Assembly (NCBI GenBank): GCA_005792145.1
Contig: SXSS01000049.1
Coordinates: forward strand, 1-57,945
Origin: Planctomycetia bacterium
Lineage (GTDB): Bacteria > Planctomycetota > Phycisphaerae > Phycisphaerales > SM1A02
Reading direction: 5' to 3'
Length of the DNA: 57,945 bases
Of this stretch, positions 10,355-19,931 are shown piece after piece. The notes beneath the pieces are model-generated. The model ran no database searches. It was given only the letters and a program-made list of their open reading frames with translations, and was not told the origin of the DNA. The translations under genes were made by a program, and so were the position numbers. The number at the start of each line of letters is the position of its first letter. Position 1 is the stretch's first letter.

Positions 10355-11635
10355 ATGGGCATCGTGGTCGATATTGCCTTTCTTCTTTTTGCCATAGTCA
10401 CTATGCCGTTTTGGCTTGTTTCTATGTGGAAGCGGGGAAAGTTGCGCACGGATTGGTCGTCGCGACTTGGATGGCGACTTCCCCGTGTGCCGGAACAAGA
10501 GGGCAGCAAGACTGGGGCTCGGCGCGCATCACGCATTCTCATTCACGCTGTGTCTGTGGGAGAAGTCAACGCTGCTCGCATCCTCGCTGACATTCTGGCT
10601 GCAGCTCCAATAAATGCGCAAGTCATCATCAGCGTCACGACAGACACTGGAATTGAACGCGCACGAAAAGTATTTGCTTCTCGACATACGGTTGTGCGAT
10701 ATCCATTTGACTTTTCGTGGAGCGTCCGCCGTTTTCTTGGTGCGGTCAAACCTGATGTCGTCTTATTGATGGAATTAGAAATCTGGCCGAACTTCACCCG
10801 ACTTTGCGCAAATCGCGGAATTCCAATTGCGGTCATCAATGGAAGACTCAGCGCAAGAAGCTTTGCACGCTCATTGCGGGTGCGCTTGATTCTCTCGCCA
10901 ATGTTTCGAAGATTGTCACGCGTTGCGGCTCAAGATCAGGCATATGCAGATCGCTTCGAGGCAATGGGCGTTGCACGCAATCGAATCTCAGTCACTGGAA
11001 CGATGAAGTGGGATACTGCGGAGATTGCAGATCATGTCGATGGTGCCGAAGAATTGGCCCGCGAGATGGGGATTGATCGCTCGAAGCCGCTGATTGTTGC
11101 AGGATCGACTGCTCCTGGCGAAGAAATGCTGATCTCTGCCGCTTGTCCTGAAGGCGTGCAACTCTTGTGCGCGCCAAGAAAACCTGAGTGGTTTGATCAA
11201 ACTTCCAGCGCGTTGCCAGGATGTGTCAGGCGAAGTGAAAAGCGCGCCGGAAGTGCATCCGGACGATTTGTGCTGGACACGATTGGCGAACTTCGCAAGG
11301 CCTATGCGCTGGCCGACGTGGTGGTTCTTGGACGAACATTTGGAAATCTGCACGGTTCTGACATGATGGAACCGGCAGGATTGGGAAAAGTTGTGATCGT
11401 TGGACCGCGTGTCGATGATTTTCAATCAACTGCGGATGCGCTTATAAAGAGCGGGGGACTTGTGCAAACAACCGCAGAGAATCTTCGAACAACAATTGCC
11501 CAACTCCTTGCAGACACCGAGCGAAGAGAAAAAATCGCATCGGCTGCACGAGATGTGATCCGCAAAGAACAGGGGGCTTCGGCGCGACATGCGAAGCTTG
11601 CTCAAGAACTTCTTCAAAATCGTGGTGCAAAATGA
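10355..11635 (+). CDS. waaA: 3-deoxy-D-manno-octulosonic acid (Kdo) transferase
   Basis: About 426 residues, a GT30-family glycosyltransferase that adds Kdo from CMP-Kdo to the lipid A precursor at the inner membrane. An N-terminal hydrophobic helix (IAFLLFAIVTMPFWLVSMW) anchors it. HAVSVGEVNAA carries the catalytic Glu, and ELEIWPN, NGRLSARS and VVLGRTFGNLHGSDMMEPA are family motifs; the last binds the nucleotide sugar. A TTG nine bases upstream is in frame, but the ATG at 10355 is the better start. The gene overlaps thiL by an ATGA. Its presence shows that the organism makes a Kdo-containing lipopolysaccharide and so has an outer membrane. Confidence 0.93.
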   Translation: MGIVVDIAFLLFAIVTMPFWLVSMWKRGKLRTDWSSRLGWRLPRVPEQEGSKTGARRASRILIHAVSVGEVNAARILADILAAAPINAQVIISVTTDTGIERARKVFASRHTVVRYPFDFSWSVRRFLGAVKPDVVLLMELEIWPNFTRLCANRGIPIAVINGRLSARSFARSLRVRLILSPMFRRLSRVAAQDQAYADRFEAMGVARNRISVTGTMKWDTAEIADHVDGAEELAREMGIDRSKPLIVAGSTAPGEEMLISAACPEGVQLLCAPRKPEWFDQTSSALPGCVRRSEKRAGSASGRFVLDTIGELRKAYALADVVVLGRTFGNLHGSDMMEPAGLGKVVIVGPRVDDFQSTADALIKSGGLVQTTAENLRTTIAQLLADTERREKIASAARDVIRKEQGASARHAKLAQELLQNRGAK

Positions 11636-12579
11636 CTCGCAGTGATCCAGCAAGTAATCGAGTGAATGAGCGGGATATTCTTGCGCTTGCCGTGGCGGCG
11701 AATGGATTTCTTCCAAAGAATATTTTGATTCCTCCTGGCGACGATATGGCGCTTATCCAACTGACATCATCGCAAGTGCTCGTCGCCGTCGATCAAGTTG
11801 TCGCAGGTCGACACTTCACTGCGAACACCCCGCTCGATCTTGTCGCACGCAAAGCGGTCGCACGAAATGTCAGCGATGTTGCTGCGATGGCTGGCATCGC
11901 TGTTGCGACGCTTGCATCGGTGACACTGCCACAATCCCTCGGAGCGCAAGGCGCAAGCGAACTGCTCGAATCTGTCCGCAAGTATGCGGCAGAATTCGGC
12001 TGCCCGCTGATTGGTGGCGATACATCAGTGCATCATGATCCTGCGGGTCCGCTGACGCTTTCGGTGACGATTTTGGCATCGCCTCGTGCGAATGGAATTG
12101 TCGTCACGCGCCACGGAGCGAAGATTGGAGATCGACTGATTGTCAGCGGTCCACTTGGCGGTTCATTCGCAGAGGATGGTCTTGGTCATCACTTGACCTT
12201 CACGCCGAGAGTCGCTGAAGCGCAGAAACTCGCCGACAAGCTTGGACAAAACCTGCATGCGATGATTGACATTAGTGATGGACTTGGTCTCGATACAGCA
12301 CGAATCATTGAAGCATCAACAAAACATTCTGGTGTTGCGATGCAAGCTCGACTGAGCGGGGCGGATATTCCCTGCAACCGAGGGCATCTTTTGCGGCACG
12401 CGTTGAGTGATGGCGAAGATCACGAACTGCTTGCCGCGATTGATGCGCTTGCTGAAGTTCCTGCAGGATGGACTGCCATCGGATTAATTCTTCAGCCGCA
12501 AGCCGAGGACGCAAGATCCGTGCTTGTTGAAATTGCAGATGCGCTTGAAGACGCATCAAATCTAGGATGGCTTCATTGA
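11632..12579 (+). CDS. thiL: Thiamine-monophosphate kinase
   Basis: A 315-residue ATP-dependent kinase that converts thiamine monophosphate to thiamine diphosphate, the last step of cofactor synthesis. Family features in order are IPPGDDMAL near residue 44 (ATP/Mg), a VAVDQVVAGRHF block, ARNVSDVAAMAG, LIGGDTS, GDRLIVSGPLGGS and the acidic MIDISDGLGLD near residue 212. Length is normal. The ATG overlaps the waaA stop, and the 3' end overlaps tsaE by 13 bases, so all three are probably translated from one mRNA. No TPP riboswitch is visible upstream, and none would be expected inside an operon like this. Confidence 0.93.
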   Translation: MTRSDPASNRVNERDILALAVAANGFLPKNILIPPGDDMALIQLTSSQVLVAVDQVVAGRHFTANTPLDLVARKAVARNVSDVAAMAGIAVATLASVTLPQSLGAQGASELLESVRKYAAEFGCPLIGGDTSVHHDPAGPLTLSVTILASPRANGIVVTRHGAKIGDRLIVSGPLGGSFAEDGLGHHLTFTPRVAEAQKLADKLGQNLHAMIDISDGLGLDTARIIEASTKHSGVAMQARLSGADIPCNRGHLLRHALSDGEDHELLAAIDALAEVPAGWTAIGLILQPQAEDARSVLVEIADALEDASNLGWLH

Positions 12580-13064
12580 AGCATCCCAAAACTGAGCACG
12601 TGATTTTTCTCGCCGACGAAGCGGCAACCGAAGCGCTTGGCGAACAGCTTGCCAAAGGATTGAAAGCAGGAGACTTCATCGCACTCGACGGAGAACTTGG
12701 CGCAGGAAAGACATCGTTTGTTCGTGGATTGGCGCGTGGACTGGGCATTGATCCACAGACGGTCGCAAGCCCGACATATGTCACGATGCAAAGTTATTCG
12801 GGAGGTCGTTTGCCGCTCATTCACATCGATCTATGGAGAATGAAGGATTCACACGAACTCGAATCAATCGGATGGGATGAATTGTTGGCTGACCGCTCGC
12901 AAGTGCTCGTTGTCGAATGGGCGCGGAAAATCATTGACGCCCTTCCAGAAAAACGAATTCAAATTCAGATTGCGTTTTCTAAATGCGCGGACAATTCAAC
13001 AATGTCTTCTTCGCAGAATGCTCGCACTGCAACAATTCTCGATCATCGAGTCTTACCGGCTTGA
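12567..13064 (+). CDS. tsaE: tRNA threonylcarbamoyladenosine biosynthesis ATPase TsaE
   Basis: A 165-residue P-loop ATPase that works with TsaB and TsaD in making the t6A modification at position 37 of ANN-decoding tRNAs. Walker A is GELGAGKTSF near residue 41. It is followed by the family blocks SPTYV, HIDLWRM and ESIGWDELLA, then VVEWARKI. The C-terminal 25 residues are less conserved. It starts 13 bases inside thiL. Its 3' end overlaps the convergent fur-like gene by 22 bases, so the two transcripts would be complementary there. Confidence 0.92.
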   Translation: MASLKHPKTEHVIFLADEAATEALGEQLAKGLKAGDFIALDGELGAGKTSFVRGLARGLGIDPQTVASPTYVTMQSYSGGRLPLIHIDLWRMKDSHELESIGWDELLADRSQVLVVEWARKIIDALPEKRIQIQIAFSKCADNSTMSSSQNARTATILDHRVLPA

Positions 13065-13528
13065 CCTTCAGGACTGACGGCATAAATCTGGAATCGATGC
13101 CCAACTGGCAGCCATCCCAATTCCTTGCAAATTCGATTTCGAAGAATGGTCAACTCGGCGCTTTGAAATTCGACCAAGCGTCCACTCTTCATGCAAACCA
13201 TATGGTCGCGGGGTTCCTTGCCATAAATCAATTGGTAATGGGATTGCTTTGAATCGAACAACGCCTGCACAATGATGCCGGCGTTCTGCAAAAGATTGAT
13301 CGTGCGATAGGTGGTCGCCTTGGAAACTCGATGACCACGACGGCGCAACTCGAGCAAAAGTTCTTCGGCCTCGAAGAGACCATCGCGGGCGATGATTGCA
13401 TCGAGGACGTCCGCGCGTTCGGTGGTGTATTTGAGACCTTGCGATTTGAGATATCGCCTGAAGACAGAGCAGAGTGGCACCATCGATTGCGCCTTGGGCG
13501 CGGCAGAAATTGGATCATTTGGAGTCAT
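13043..13528 (-). CDS. fur: Fur-family metal-responsive transcriptional regulator
   Basis: A 161-residue protein. The N-terminal winged helix includes GLKYTTERADVLDAI and the recognition region RVSKATTYRTINLLQNAGI (about 67-85). The dimerisation and metal domain follows with SHYQLIYG and DHMVCMKSGRLVEF. In classical Fur the last block contains a CxxC zinc pair; here only Cys112 is present and Ser115 takes the second place, with no second CxxC later. A His/Glu-based regulatory site is therefore more likely than a structural zinc site. It could sense iron, manganese or peroxide; sequence alone does not decide. It lies 127 bases downstream of the Ser/Thr kinase gene on the same strand. Confidence 0.85.
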   Translation of the reverse strand: MTPNDPISAAPKAQSMVPLCSVFRRYLKSQGLKYTTERADVLDAIIARDGLFEAEELLLELRRRGHRVSKATTYRTINLLQNAGIIVQALFDSKQSHYQLIYGKEPRDHMVCMKSGRLVEFQSAELTILRNRICKELGWLPVGHRFQIYAVSPEGQAGKTR

Positions 13529-13655
13529 TGGTTTTAGGCAATTGCGATTGCTTTGAAACGTCGAAAGTCCGATAATATATGTTCTGTAAAATCTCTAAAC
13601 CCTCTACAAAACAAGGCGAATCCATTCAAAACCATCCACAAGGGTCAAACGCATG

Positions 13656-16301
13656 CTATTTCTCCTTGGCGGATTGCGTCCATTTTTCAGCGCTCGGGTT
13701 GTCGCCAGCCTTCAGCGCGATATCCACAAGCTTGGAAGCAATATCTCGCGCCTCCTTTTCGTCACCCATCTTGATCGACAACTCATGACTCTTGGCAAGC
13801 CAGATCATCCCCCCAGAAAGATCCTCCAGCGCAGCAAGCGCACGACCGTGAGTCTTCATCGCAACGAGCCGCATCGAATTTGGCAACTGAATCGTTTCAT
13901 CCTCTGCATAGATACGAACCAAATCATCCGCCTCCTTGGGATCGCCAAGATTCAATCGTGAACGCGCCAATGTGATTGATGTCGCCGCTGTCTGTTGACT
14001 TCGCTCGCCAAAGATTTCTCTGTATCCAGTCGCAGCTTCGCGCCAGAGTTTCTCCGCGTCGACGACCCGACCCATTTCCATATAGAGAAAACCAAGATTG
14101 TTCAGCGAACCGAGCGTGCTTTCTGCCTTATCGCCAAGCGACTGACGCTTGCGAGCAAGATTTTCCAGATAGATCGGTTCTGCTTCGGAGAATTTTCCTT
14201 GCATCTCCAAAACCATTGCCAAGTTCCCTTGAACTGTCAGCGAGTACTTCGCGTTGACTCCATATCGTTTTTCAAATCGTGGCAAGATCAAGCCATAAAT
14301 CTCTTCTGCTTCTGCAAGCCGCCTTGAATCTCGAAGAATTGCGGCGAGATTGTTCTGGGCAATCAGTGTAAAAGGATGATCCTCGCCAAAAACTTTGATC
14401 ATGTCATTCACATTTGCTCGGAATGATTCTTCTGAGGCTGCAATATCGCCTTTCGCTTTCAAGACCATGCATAAGTTGTTTCGTGAAAGCAACGTGTCCG
14501 GAGCATCAAGACCGAATCGCTTGGTTCGCTGAGCGACAGTTTCTTCCAGTGTTGCTCGGGCTTCATCCAACTTTCCAATTCGACGCTGGACATCACCCAG
14601 ATTGTCCATTGAACGAAGCGTGCTTTCATCATCCATACCCAAGACCGCCTTCTTCTTTTCAACAACTTGCAAATAAAGTTCCTCCGCTTCCTTTGTTTTG
14701 CCTTGTTCGTCCCGAAGCCACGCAATGTTGTGCAATGAAGCGAGAGTCGCAGGATCATCCTCACCCAACGATTTTCGGCGACCCTCCAGAACTTTTTCAA
14801 AGATCGGCGCGGCTTCATCAGCACGGTTGCTCAAGAGAAGCACATTGCCCAAATCATTCTGGACCTTGAGCACTCGCAGATCACTCGGCGGGTAAAGACT
14901 TTCGATGATCTTGGCTTCACTCTTGATGTGTTCAAACGCCTTGGCATATTCACCAATCGATCGATATGCCAAGCCTGCGGTGCTATGCGCATCCGCGGCA
15001 AGAATGGGATCGTCGCTGTACTTGACATCAATTTCGCCCATCGACTGATCGAAGATCATCAACATCAATCGCGTATCCATTCCTTTGGCGATATCAGGAG
15101 TGACGGAATTGATCATCTGAGTGTTGAACCGATGCAATCGCTCCGCACGCGCGAGTTGACGCTTCGCTTCGGCAAGTCCATACGCCATTGCCACCGTGCC
15201 TGCGATCAACGCGATTGCGATCAATGCCGCAGAGGCGAGTCCAATTCTGTGGCGCCGTGCAAACTTTCGCAGACGCACTTCTCGTGATGCTGGGCGAGCA
15301 TGAACGGGCTCGAACAGAAGCCATCGATTGATGTCCTCGCTCAGTGCATCGCATGTCGCATATCGGTCCTCTGGCTTTTTCTCCAAGCAGCGCAAAACCA
15401 CATAATCTAATTGGCCCCGAATCGTCCGAAGCAGTCTGGCGGAATTCATCCCACGGGCTTCGGCACGCGACTCTCCTTCTGAACTCTCCAAGGCATCCGC
15501 TCTGCGCAATCGCTCGCTTGGAACTTCAGGTTCGCTTTCACGAATAATGCGCTGTGCTTCGACAGTTCCAGCCGCTCGAAGTTGTCGAGAATCAAATGGC
15601 GAAAATCCAGTCAGCATTTGGTACAGCACAACTCCGAGTGAATAGATATCAGCACGAGTATCCAACTGACGAATGCCCGAGAGTTGCTCAGGCGCCATGT
15701 ATTCGAGCGTCCCCACCGGTCCCCCTCCATCACCTTGCATGGTCACAATCGCATCTGGATCATCTGCGAGGCGAGCGACTCCAAAGTCGATGACTTTCAC
15801 AATTGGCGCACCATCAACTTCACGCACAAGAATATTTGCGGACTTCAGATCAAGATGAATGATTCCTTTTGTATGCGCATGCTGGACTGCCATCGCAACT
15901 TGCCGCATCAATCCCAATCTGGACTCGATCGACAATCGATTGCGATCACACCAATCCAGAATTGGCTCCCCTTCAACCAATTCCATAATGAAAAACAAAC
16001 TGCCATCCTGCGACTCTCCCGCATCGAAGACTTGCGCAATTCCAGGATGATCCATGCGCGCAAGCAATCGACGTTCAGATTCAAAGCGCTGACGCAACCT
16101 CGGACCTGCGATCACCGTGCGCATGACCTTCACCGCAACTTGTCGCAGAAGAGGCCCTTGTTGTTCGCAAAGCCATACCGCACCGAACCCCCCCGCTCCC
16201 AGCAAACGAATCACTTTCAGCCCTGGAAGCGACGGTGGCTGAGGAGAATTTGGGCTTGGCTGATCAGCCTTCCAAAGATTCTGGCTGAAATCGGAAGTCA
16301 T
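13656..16301 (-). CDS. Serine/threonine protein kinase with membrane segment and TPR repeats
   Basis: 881 residues from the ATG at 16301, whose A is the last base of the lysC TAA stop (TAATG). The longer open frame to 16415 lies inside lysC. The Hanks-type kinase domain is at about 28-330: glycine loop GAGGFG (35-40), Lys58 in VAVK, HLDLKSAN (149-156), DFG (172-174) and EYMAPEQ (200-206). Arg of the usual HRD is replaced by Leu150, making it a non-RD kinase, which often does not depend on activation-loop phosphorylation. One membrane helix (about 353-375) leads to about eleven kinesin-light-chain-like TPRs (390-860), probably outside the cytoplasm. This plan is common in planctomycetes. Its signal and substrate are unknown. 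Confidence 0.9.
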   Translation of the reverse strand: MTSDFSQNLWKADQPSPNSPQPPSLPGLKVIRLLGAGGFGAVWLCEQQGPLLRQVAVKVMRTVIAGPRLRQRFESERRLLARMDHPGIAQVFDAGESQDGSLFFIMELVEGEPILDWCDRNRLSIESRLGLMRQVAMAVQHAHTKGIIHLDLKSANILVREVDGAPIVKVIDFGVARLADDPDAIVTMQGDGGGPVGTLEYMAPEQLSGIRQLDTRADIYSLGVVLYQMLTGFSPFDSRQLRAAGTVEAQRIIRESEPEVPSERLRRADALESSEGESRAEARGMNSARLLRTIRGQLDYVVLRCLEKKPEDRYATCDALSEDINRWLLFEPVHARPASREVRLRKFARRHRIGLASAALIAIALIAGTVAMAYGLAEAKRQLARAERLHRFNTQMINSVTPDIAKGMDTRLMLMIFDQSMGEIDVKYSDDPILAADAHSTAGLAYRSIGEYAKAFEHIKSEAKIIESLYPPSDLRVLKVQNDLGNVLLLSNRADEAAPIFEKVLEGRRKSLGEDDPATLASLHNIAWLRDEQGKTKEAEELYLQVVEKKKAVLGMDDESTLRSMDNLGDVQRRIGKLDEARATLEETVAQRTKRFGLDAPDTLLSRNNLCMVLKAKGDIAASEESFRANVNDMIKVFGEDHPFTLIAQNNLAAILRDSRRLAEAEEIYGLILPRFEKRYGVNAKYSLTVQGNLAMVLEMQGKFSEAEPIYLENLARKRQSLGDKAESTLGSLNNLGFLYMEMGRVVDAEKLWREAATGYREIFGERSQQTAATSITLARSRLNLGDPKEADDLVRIYAEDETIQLPNSMRLVAMKTHGRALAALEDLSGGMIWLAKSHELSIKMGDEKEARDIASKLVDIALKAGDNPSAEKWTQSAKEK

Positions 16302-17566
16302 TATCGCGTCGAGTCCGTCTGCATGGCCATCGTTGCGTTTGCTCCAAGCCCAAGTCCAAATGTGGAATGCACTGCTTCGAGTCCACGCTGACCATTTGCG
16401 GCGTCGATGATGCAACTGATCTTGATTTCGCTTGTGGTGATGTTATGAATTGCAACGCCCGCTTCGCCGAGCGCTCGAAACATTCGGCTTGCAACTCCAG
16501 CGTGACTCTTCATCCCAACACCAACGACAGAAACTTTCGCAAGGCCGACCTCGACGGACATTTCGCCCTCGGTCAACTCCTGCAAAATCTTCGCCACGAT
16601 CTGCTTGGAATCTGCAAGGTCGGCGTGCTCCACAGTGAATGCAATCATCGTTGCAGAACCTTGTTCGGTCTGCATGATGTCATCAACAACAATGTTCGCA
16701 TGTGCGAGCGCAGTAAAAAGTCGTCCTTGAAGGCCGACAACATTCTTGATTTGGCGAATGCTGACACGCCCAAGTTCATCCTTGAGTGCGCAACCCACGA
16801 CCGCAAGTTCTTCCATATTTGGATTCTCCCGAGAGATCATTGTTCCATGATCTGGTTTTTGACTGTGCCTGACATGAATCGGTACCCCATACTTTTCACC
16901 GAATAGAACGGCTCGAGCATGCAAGACCCCTGCTCCAAGCGTGGCGAGTTCGAGCATTTCTTCATAGGAAATTCTCGGCAATTTGACAGCGCAACGGACA
17001 AGTCGCGGATCCGCCGTGTAGACACCATCGACATCGGTGAAAATCTCGCAGTATCCACCCGATTCTGAAATTCGCAGCGCGGCCGCGATTGCAACTGCGG
17101 TCGTGTCGCTTCCTCCACGACCGAGGGTTGTGATCTCGCCTTCATCGCTCGTCCCCTGAAACCCGGCGACAACTGGAATCTCACCCCGTGAGATCAATCG
17201 TTCCAATCGACCACATTCGATTCGCGTGATACGAGCGCGACCATGAACGCCATCGGTTCGAATTCCCGCTTGTCCGCCAGTGAGACTGCTTGCAGGACAA
17301 CCGAGTTCGCGCAATGCCATTGCCAACAATGCGACGCTTGCTTGTTCGCCAGTGGCCATCAACATGTCCAGTTCTCGTCGATCAGGAGAAGGCGAGACCT
17401 GATCTGCAAGTGCGATCAAATCATCGGTGGTGCTTCCCATCGCAGAAGCGACAACGACAACATCGAATCCTGATGCGCGAGCATCCGCAACTCGCTCAGC
17501 AGCTCGCCGAATGCGCGCAACATCCGAAACGCTGGTCCCACCGAATTTCTGCACGATCGTTGGCAT
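16301..17566 (-). CDS. lysC: Aspartate kinase
   Basis: A 421-residue monofunctional aspartokinase that phosphorylates L-aspartate in the first step toward lysine, threonine and methionine. The N-terminal VQKFGGTSV motif, a central GRGGSDTTAVAIA block and FTDVDGVYTADPR define the catalytic domain (about 1-245). Two ACT-type regulatory domains fill about 270-415, with a VGVGMKSHAGVASRMFRAL motif and I-x-x-ITTSEIKIS near the end, as in enzymes inhibited by lysine and/or threonine. The gene follows bipA by 26 bases and is coupled to the kinase gene by the TAATG overlap. Confidence 0.95.
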   Translation of the reverse strand: MPTIVQKFGGTSVSDVARIRRAAERVADARASGFDVVVVASAMGSTTDDLIALADQVSPSPDRRELDMLMATGEQASVALLAMALRELGCPASSLTGGQAGIRTDGVHGRARITRIECGRLERLISRGEIPVVAGFQGTSDEGEITTLGRGGSDTTAVAIAAALRISESGGYCEIFTDVDGVYTADPRLVRCAVKLPRISYEEMLELATLGAGVLHARAVLFGEKYGVPIHVRHSQKPDHGTMISRENPNMEELAVVGCALKDELGRVSIRQIKNVVGLQGRLFTALAHANIVVDDIMQTEQGSATMIAFTVEHADLADSKQIVAKILQELTEGEMSVEVGLAKVSVVGVGMKSHAGVASRMFRALGEAGVAIHNITTSEIKISCIIDAANGQRGLEAVHSTFGLGLGANATMAMQTDSTR

Positions 17567-17592
17567 TCAACGAATCCTACGGTCAGACAGGC

Positions 17593-19473
17593 TTACTCGT
17601 CCGCCCCGACGCCAGCAGCTTCCCGATCCTTTTGCTGACGAACCAATTTCTTGCGGTCGTTTTCCTTCAAGATTTTCTTGCGAATTCGCACGGAACTTGG
17701 GGTGACTTCCACATATTCGTCAACTTCAAGATATTCCAAAGCACTTTCCAGACTGAGCGGACGCGGCGACTTCAAAACAACCGTCGCTTCCTTGTTGGAT
17801 TCTCGAACGTTGGACATCGGCTTCGCCTTGACAACATTGACATGCAAATCTTTATCGCGGTTGTGCTCTCCAACAACCATACCTTCGTACACAGTATCGC
17901 CGTGGCTGACGAACATCACACCGCGCTCGGACAAATTCAAGAGCGAGAATGTCGTCGCAGTGCCAGCTTCAACAGCGACCAAAACTCCATTCTGTCGCTT
18001 GCGAGCAGCGAATCGAATCGGCCGATAGTCGCAGAATGAATGGTGCATGACAGCTTCGCCGCCAGTTGCATTCAAGACGCGAGTTCGCAAACCAATCAAA
18101 CCGCGCGCTGGAATATCCGCTTCAACATGAGCTCTCGTTCCGCGCATATCCAACTTGGTGATTTCAGCGCCTCGTTGACCAAGCAATTCCAACGCGCCAC
18201 CCATCACATGCTGGGCGACATCGAGCGCAAGTTTTTCATAGGGTTCGTTCATCACGCCATCAATTTCACGCTCGATGACTTCTGGCTTTCCGACCGTCAA
18301 TTCGAACCCTTCACGCCGCATCGTTTCCAGAAGCACGCCAAGATGCAACAAACCTCGCCCAGAAACGTGGAATTCTTCAGCGCCATCACCTGGCGAAACG
18401 CGCAGCGCAACATTGGCACGCAGTTCTTTCTCGAGTCGCTCCGCAATTTGGCGACTGGTCACGAATTTGCCTTCACGCCCAACGAGAGGGCCGTCATTAA
18501 TGCGGAAAATCATGTGAAGTGTGGGATCATCGACCTTGACTCGCGGCATAGGAAGCGGGCTGTCCGGCAAACACACCGTGTCACCGATCTCGATATCCGT
18601 TATGCCTTCAATGGCACACAAGTCTCCAGCTTCGATGGACTCTGCAGGCATTCGAGCAAGACCTTCAAACCGTTTCACTCCTTGAATGCGAGCCTTTTGA
18701 AATGATCCATCAGCCTTGCAGACCACAACGGCCATATTTGCTTTCAGCACGCCGTCGAAAACTCGCCCGATACCAAGTCGTCCGACATAATCATTCGAAT
18801 CAAGATTCACGACAAGAAATTTCAGAGGCGCATTTATGTCACCCTTTGGCGAAGGTACGCGCTCCGCAATTGTCGCGAAGAGATCATCGACACCGTTCAA
18901 CCGATCATCGCGATCTCGACTTGCCCAACCATCACGACCAGATGCCCAGACAACCGGGAAGTCCAACGCAATTTCATCCGCGCCAAGATCAATCAAGAGA
19001 TCAAAGACTTCATCAACAACTTCGGATGGCCGCGCATCAGGACGATCGCACTTGTTGACGACAAGGATGGGCTTCAATCCAACTTCAAGTGCCTTCGAAA
19101 GCACGAAGCGTGTTTGTGGCATCGGACCTTCCATCGCATCAACCAACAACAAACATCCATCAGCCATACGAAGAACGCGCTCGACCTCGCCACCGAAATC
19201 GGCATGGCCTGGTGTGTCAATGATGTTGACGCGCATCGCAAGACCTGCATGCGGACCTTTCTTCACAACATAATTGACTGCGCAATTTTTCGACAGGATG
19301 GTGATCCCCCGCTCGCGCTCGAGTGGGTTGGAATCCATAACGCATTCAGCTCCGGTCTCGACTTCAAGAGCAGCGCTTGATGAACGCAACATTGCATCCA
19401 CCAGCGTTGTCTTTCCGTGGTCAACGTGGGCGATGATTGCGACATTTCGGATATTTTTTTGTTCGTATGCCAT
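17593..19473 (-). CDS. typA: Ribosome-associated GTPase TypA/BipA
   Basis: 626 residues from the ATG at 19473, chosen because MAYEQKNIRNVAIIAHVDHG aligns with the family start; the open frame extends 33 residues further. This translational GTPase helps ribosome assembly and stress adaptation. G1 is AHVDHGKTT (15-23), G3 is DTPGHADFGGEVERVL and G4 is NKCD. EF-G-like domains II, III and V follow, and the family block GTRAHVEADIPARGLIG is near residue 450. The C-terminal tail is Lys/Arg-rich. It heads a minus-strand run with lysC and the TPR kinase and diverges from the small membrane protein gene with a 35-base gap. Confidence 0.94.
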   Translation of the reverse strand: MAYEQKNIRNVAIIAHVDHGKTTLVDAMLRSSSAALEVETGAECVMDSNPLERERGITILSKNCAVNYVVKKGPHAGLAMRVNIIDTPGHADFGGEVERVLRMADGCLLLVDAMEGPMPQTRFVLSKALEVGLKPILVVNKCDRPDARPSEVVDEVFDLLIDLGADEIALDFPVVWASGRDGWASRDRDDRLNGVDDLFATIAERVPSPKGDINAPLKFLVVNLDSNDYVGRLGIGRVFDGVLKANMAVVVCKADGSFQKARIQGVKRFEGLARMPAESIEAGDLCAIEGITDIEIGDTVCLPDSPLPMPRVKVDDPTLHMIFRINDGPLVGREGKFVTSRQIAERLEKELRANVALRVSPGDGAEEFHVSGRGLLHLGVLLETMRREGFELTVGKPEVIEREIDGVMNEPYEKLALDVAQHVMGGALELLGQRGAEITKLDMRGTRAHVEADIPARGLIGLRTRVLNATGGEAVMHHSFCDYRPIRFAARKRQNGVLVAVEAGTATTFSLLNLSERGVMFVSHGDTVYEGMVVGEHNRDKDLHVNVVKAKPMSNVRESNKEATVVLKSPRPLSLESALEYLEVDEYVEVTPSSVRIRKKILKENDRKKLVRQQKDREAAGVGADE

Positions 19474-19508
19474 AGGAAAACAGGTAGAGTCCTCCGAGCC
19501 TACTCGCA

Positions 19509-19931
19509 ATGACAGATTCCGCACCATCAAATATTTGGAAATCTCCTTCGTGGGTCCGAATAGGGCTTGCAATGGCTATTGCCCTTGTTTCTGACGGCTT
19601 GAGTTTCTTCTTATCACCCACCGTAGTCGCACAACCTCTCGTCATCGGTATCGACCTCGTGACAGGCGTGCTGATCTGGTTGGCGCTTGGACGACCGATT
19701 CTGCTCTTCGCCGTATTCCTTGCAGAGGCGATACCAGGCGTGGGAATGATTCCGCTTTGGACAATGGTTGTGGCGATTCTTGCGACAACGGGTCGACTTC
19801 CTGGCAGAATGGATGCGACGACTTATGTTGGCAAGGATCCGTCCAAGGATCCGTCCAAGGATGCCGCAAGTGACCCGGCAAAAAAACTTCCAGCGCCTGC
19901 GAATCAGAATGTGCCGAATCAGCAATTATAG
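19509..19931 (+). CDS. Small membrane protein of unknown function
   Basis: A 140-residue protein with about three hydrophobic segments in residues 17-95 (including IGLAMAIALVSDGLSFFL and LLFAVFLAEAIPGVGMIPL). A polar tail carries a duplicated KDPS motif (KDPSKDPSKD), encoded by a short 12-base tandem repeat. I do not recognise the family. It has no obvious catalytic residues. It diverges from typA and overlaps the end of the convergent M32 gene by 13 bases. Confidence 0.6.
   Translation: MTDSAPSNIWKSPSWVRIGLAMAIALVSDGLSFFLSPTVVAQPLVIGIDLVTGVLIWLALGRPILLFAVFLAEAIPGVGMIPLWTMVVAILATTGRLPGRMDATTYVGKDPSKDPSKDAASDPAKKLPAPANQNVPNQQL
19833..19862 (+). repeat. 12-base tandem repeat inside the small membrane protein gene
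   Basis: Two full copies and a partial third copy of AAGGATCCGTCC lie in frame and encode KDPS repeats in the hydrophilic tail. The copy number is a whole number of codons, so gain or loss of units would not shift the frame. Confidence 0.85.

Noticed and set aside
13555-13620. AT-rich stretch upstream of fur as a promoter
   Set aside because: A TATATTAT-like core is present, but no -35 box is at a good distance; support is too weak.
15684-16391. A 235-residue plus-strand open frame
   Set aside because: It is the complement of the Ser/Thr kinase domain.
17290-18039. A 249-residue plus-strand open frame
   Set aside because: It runs antisense to lysC and typA, has no motif, and its composition is that of a complement-strand artefact.
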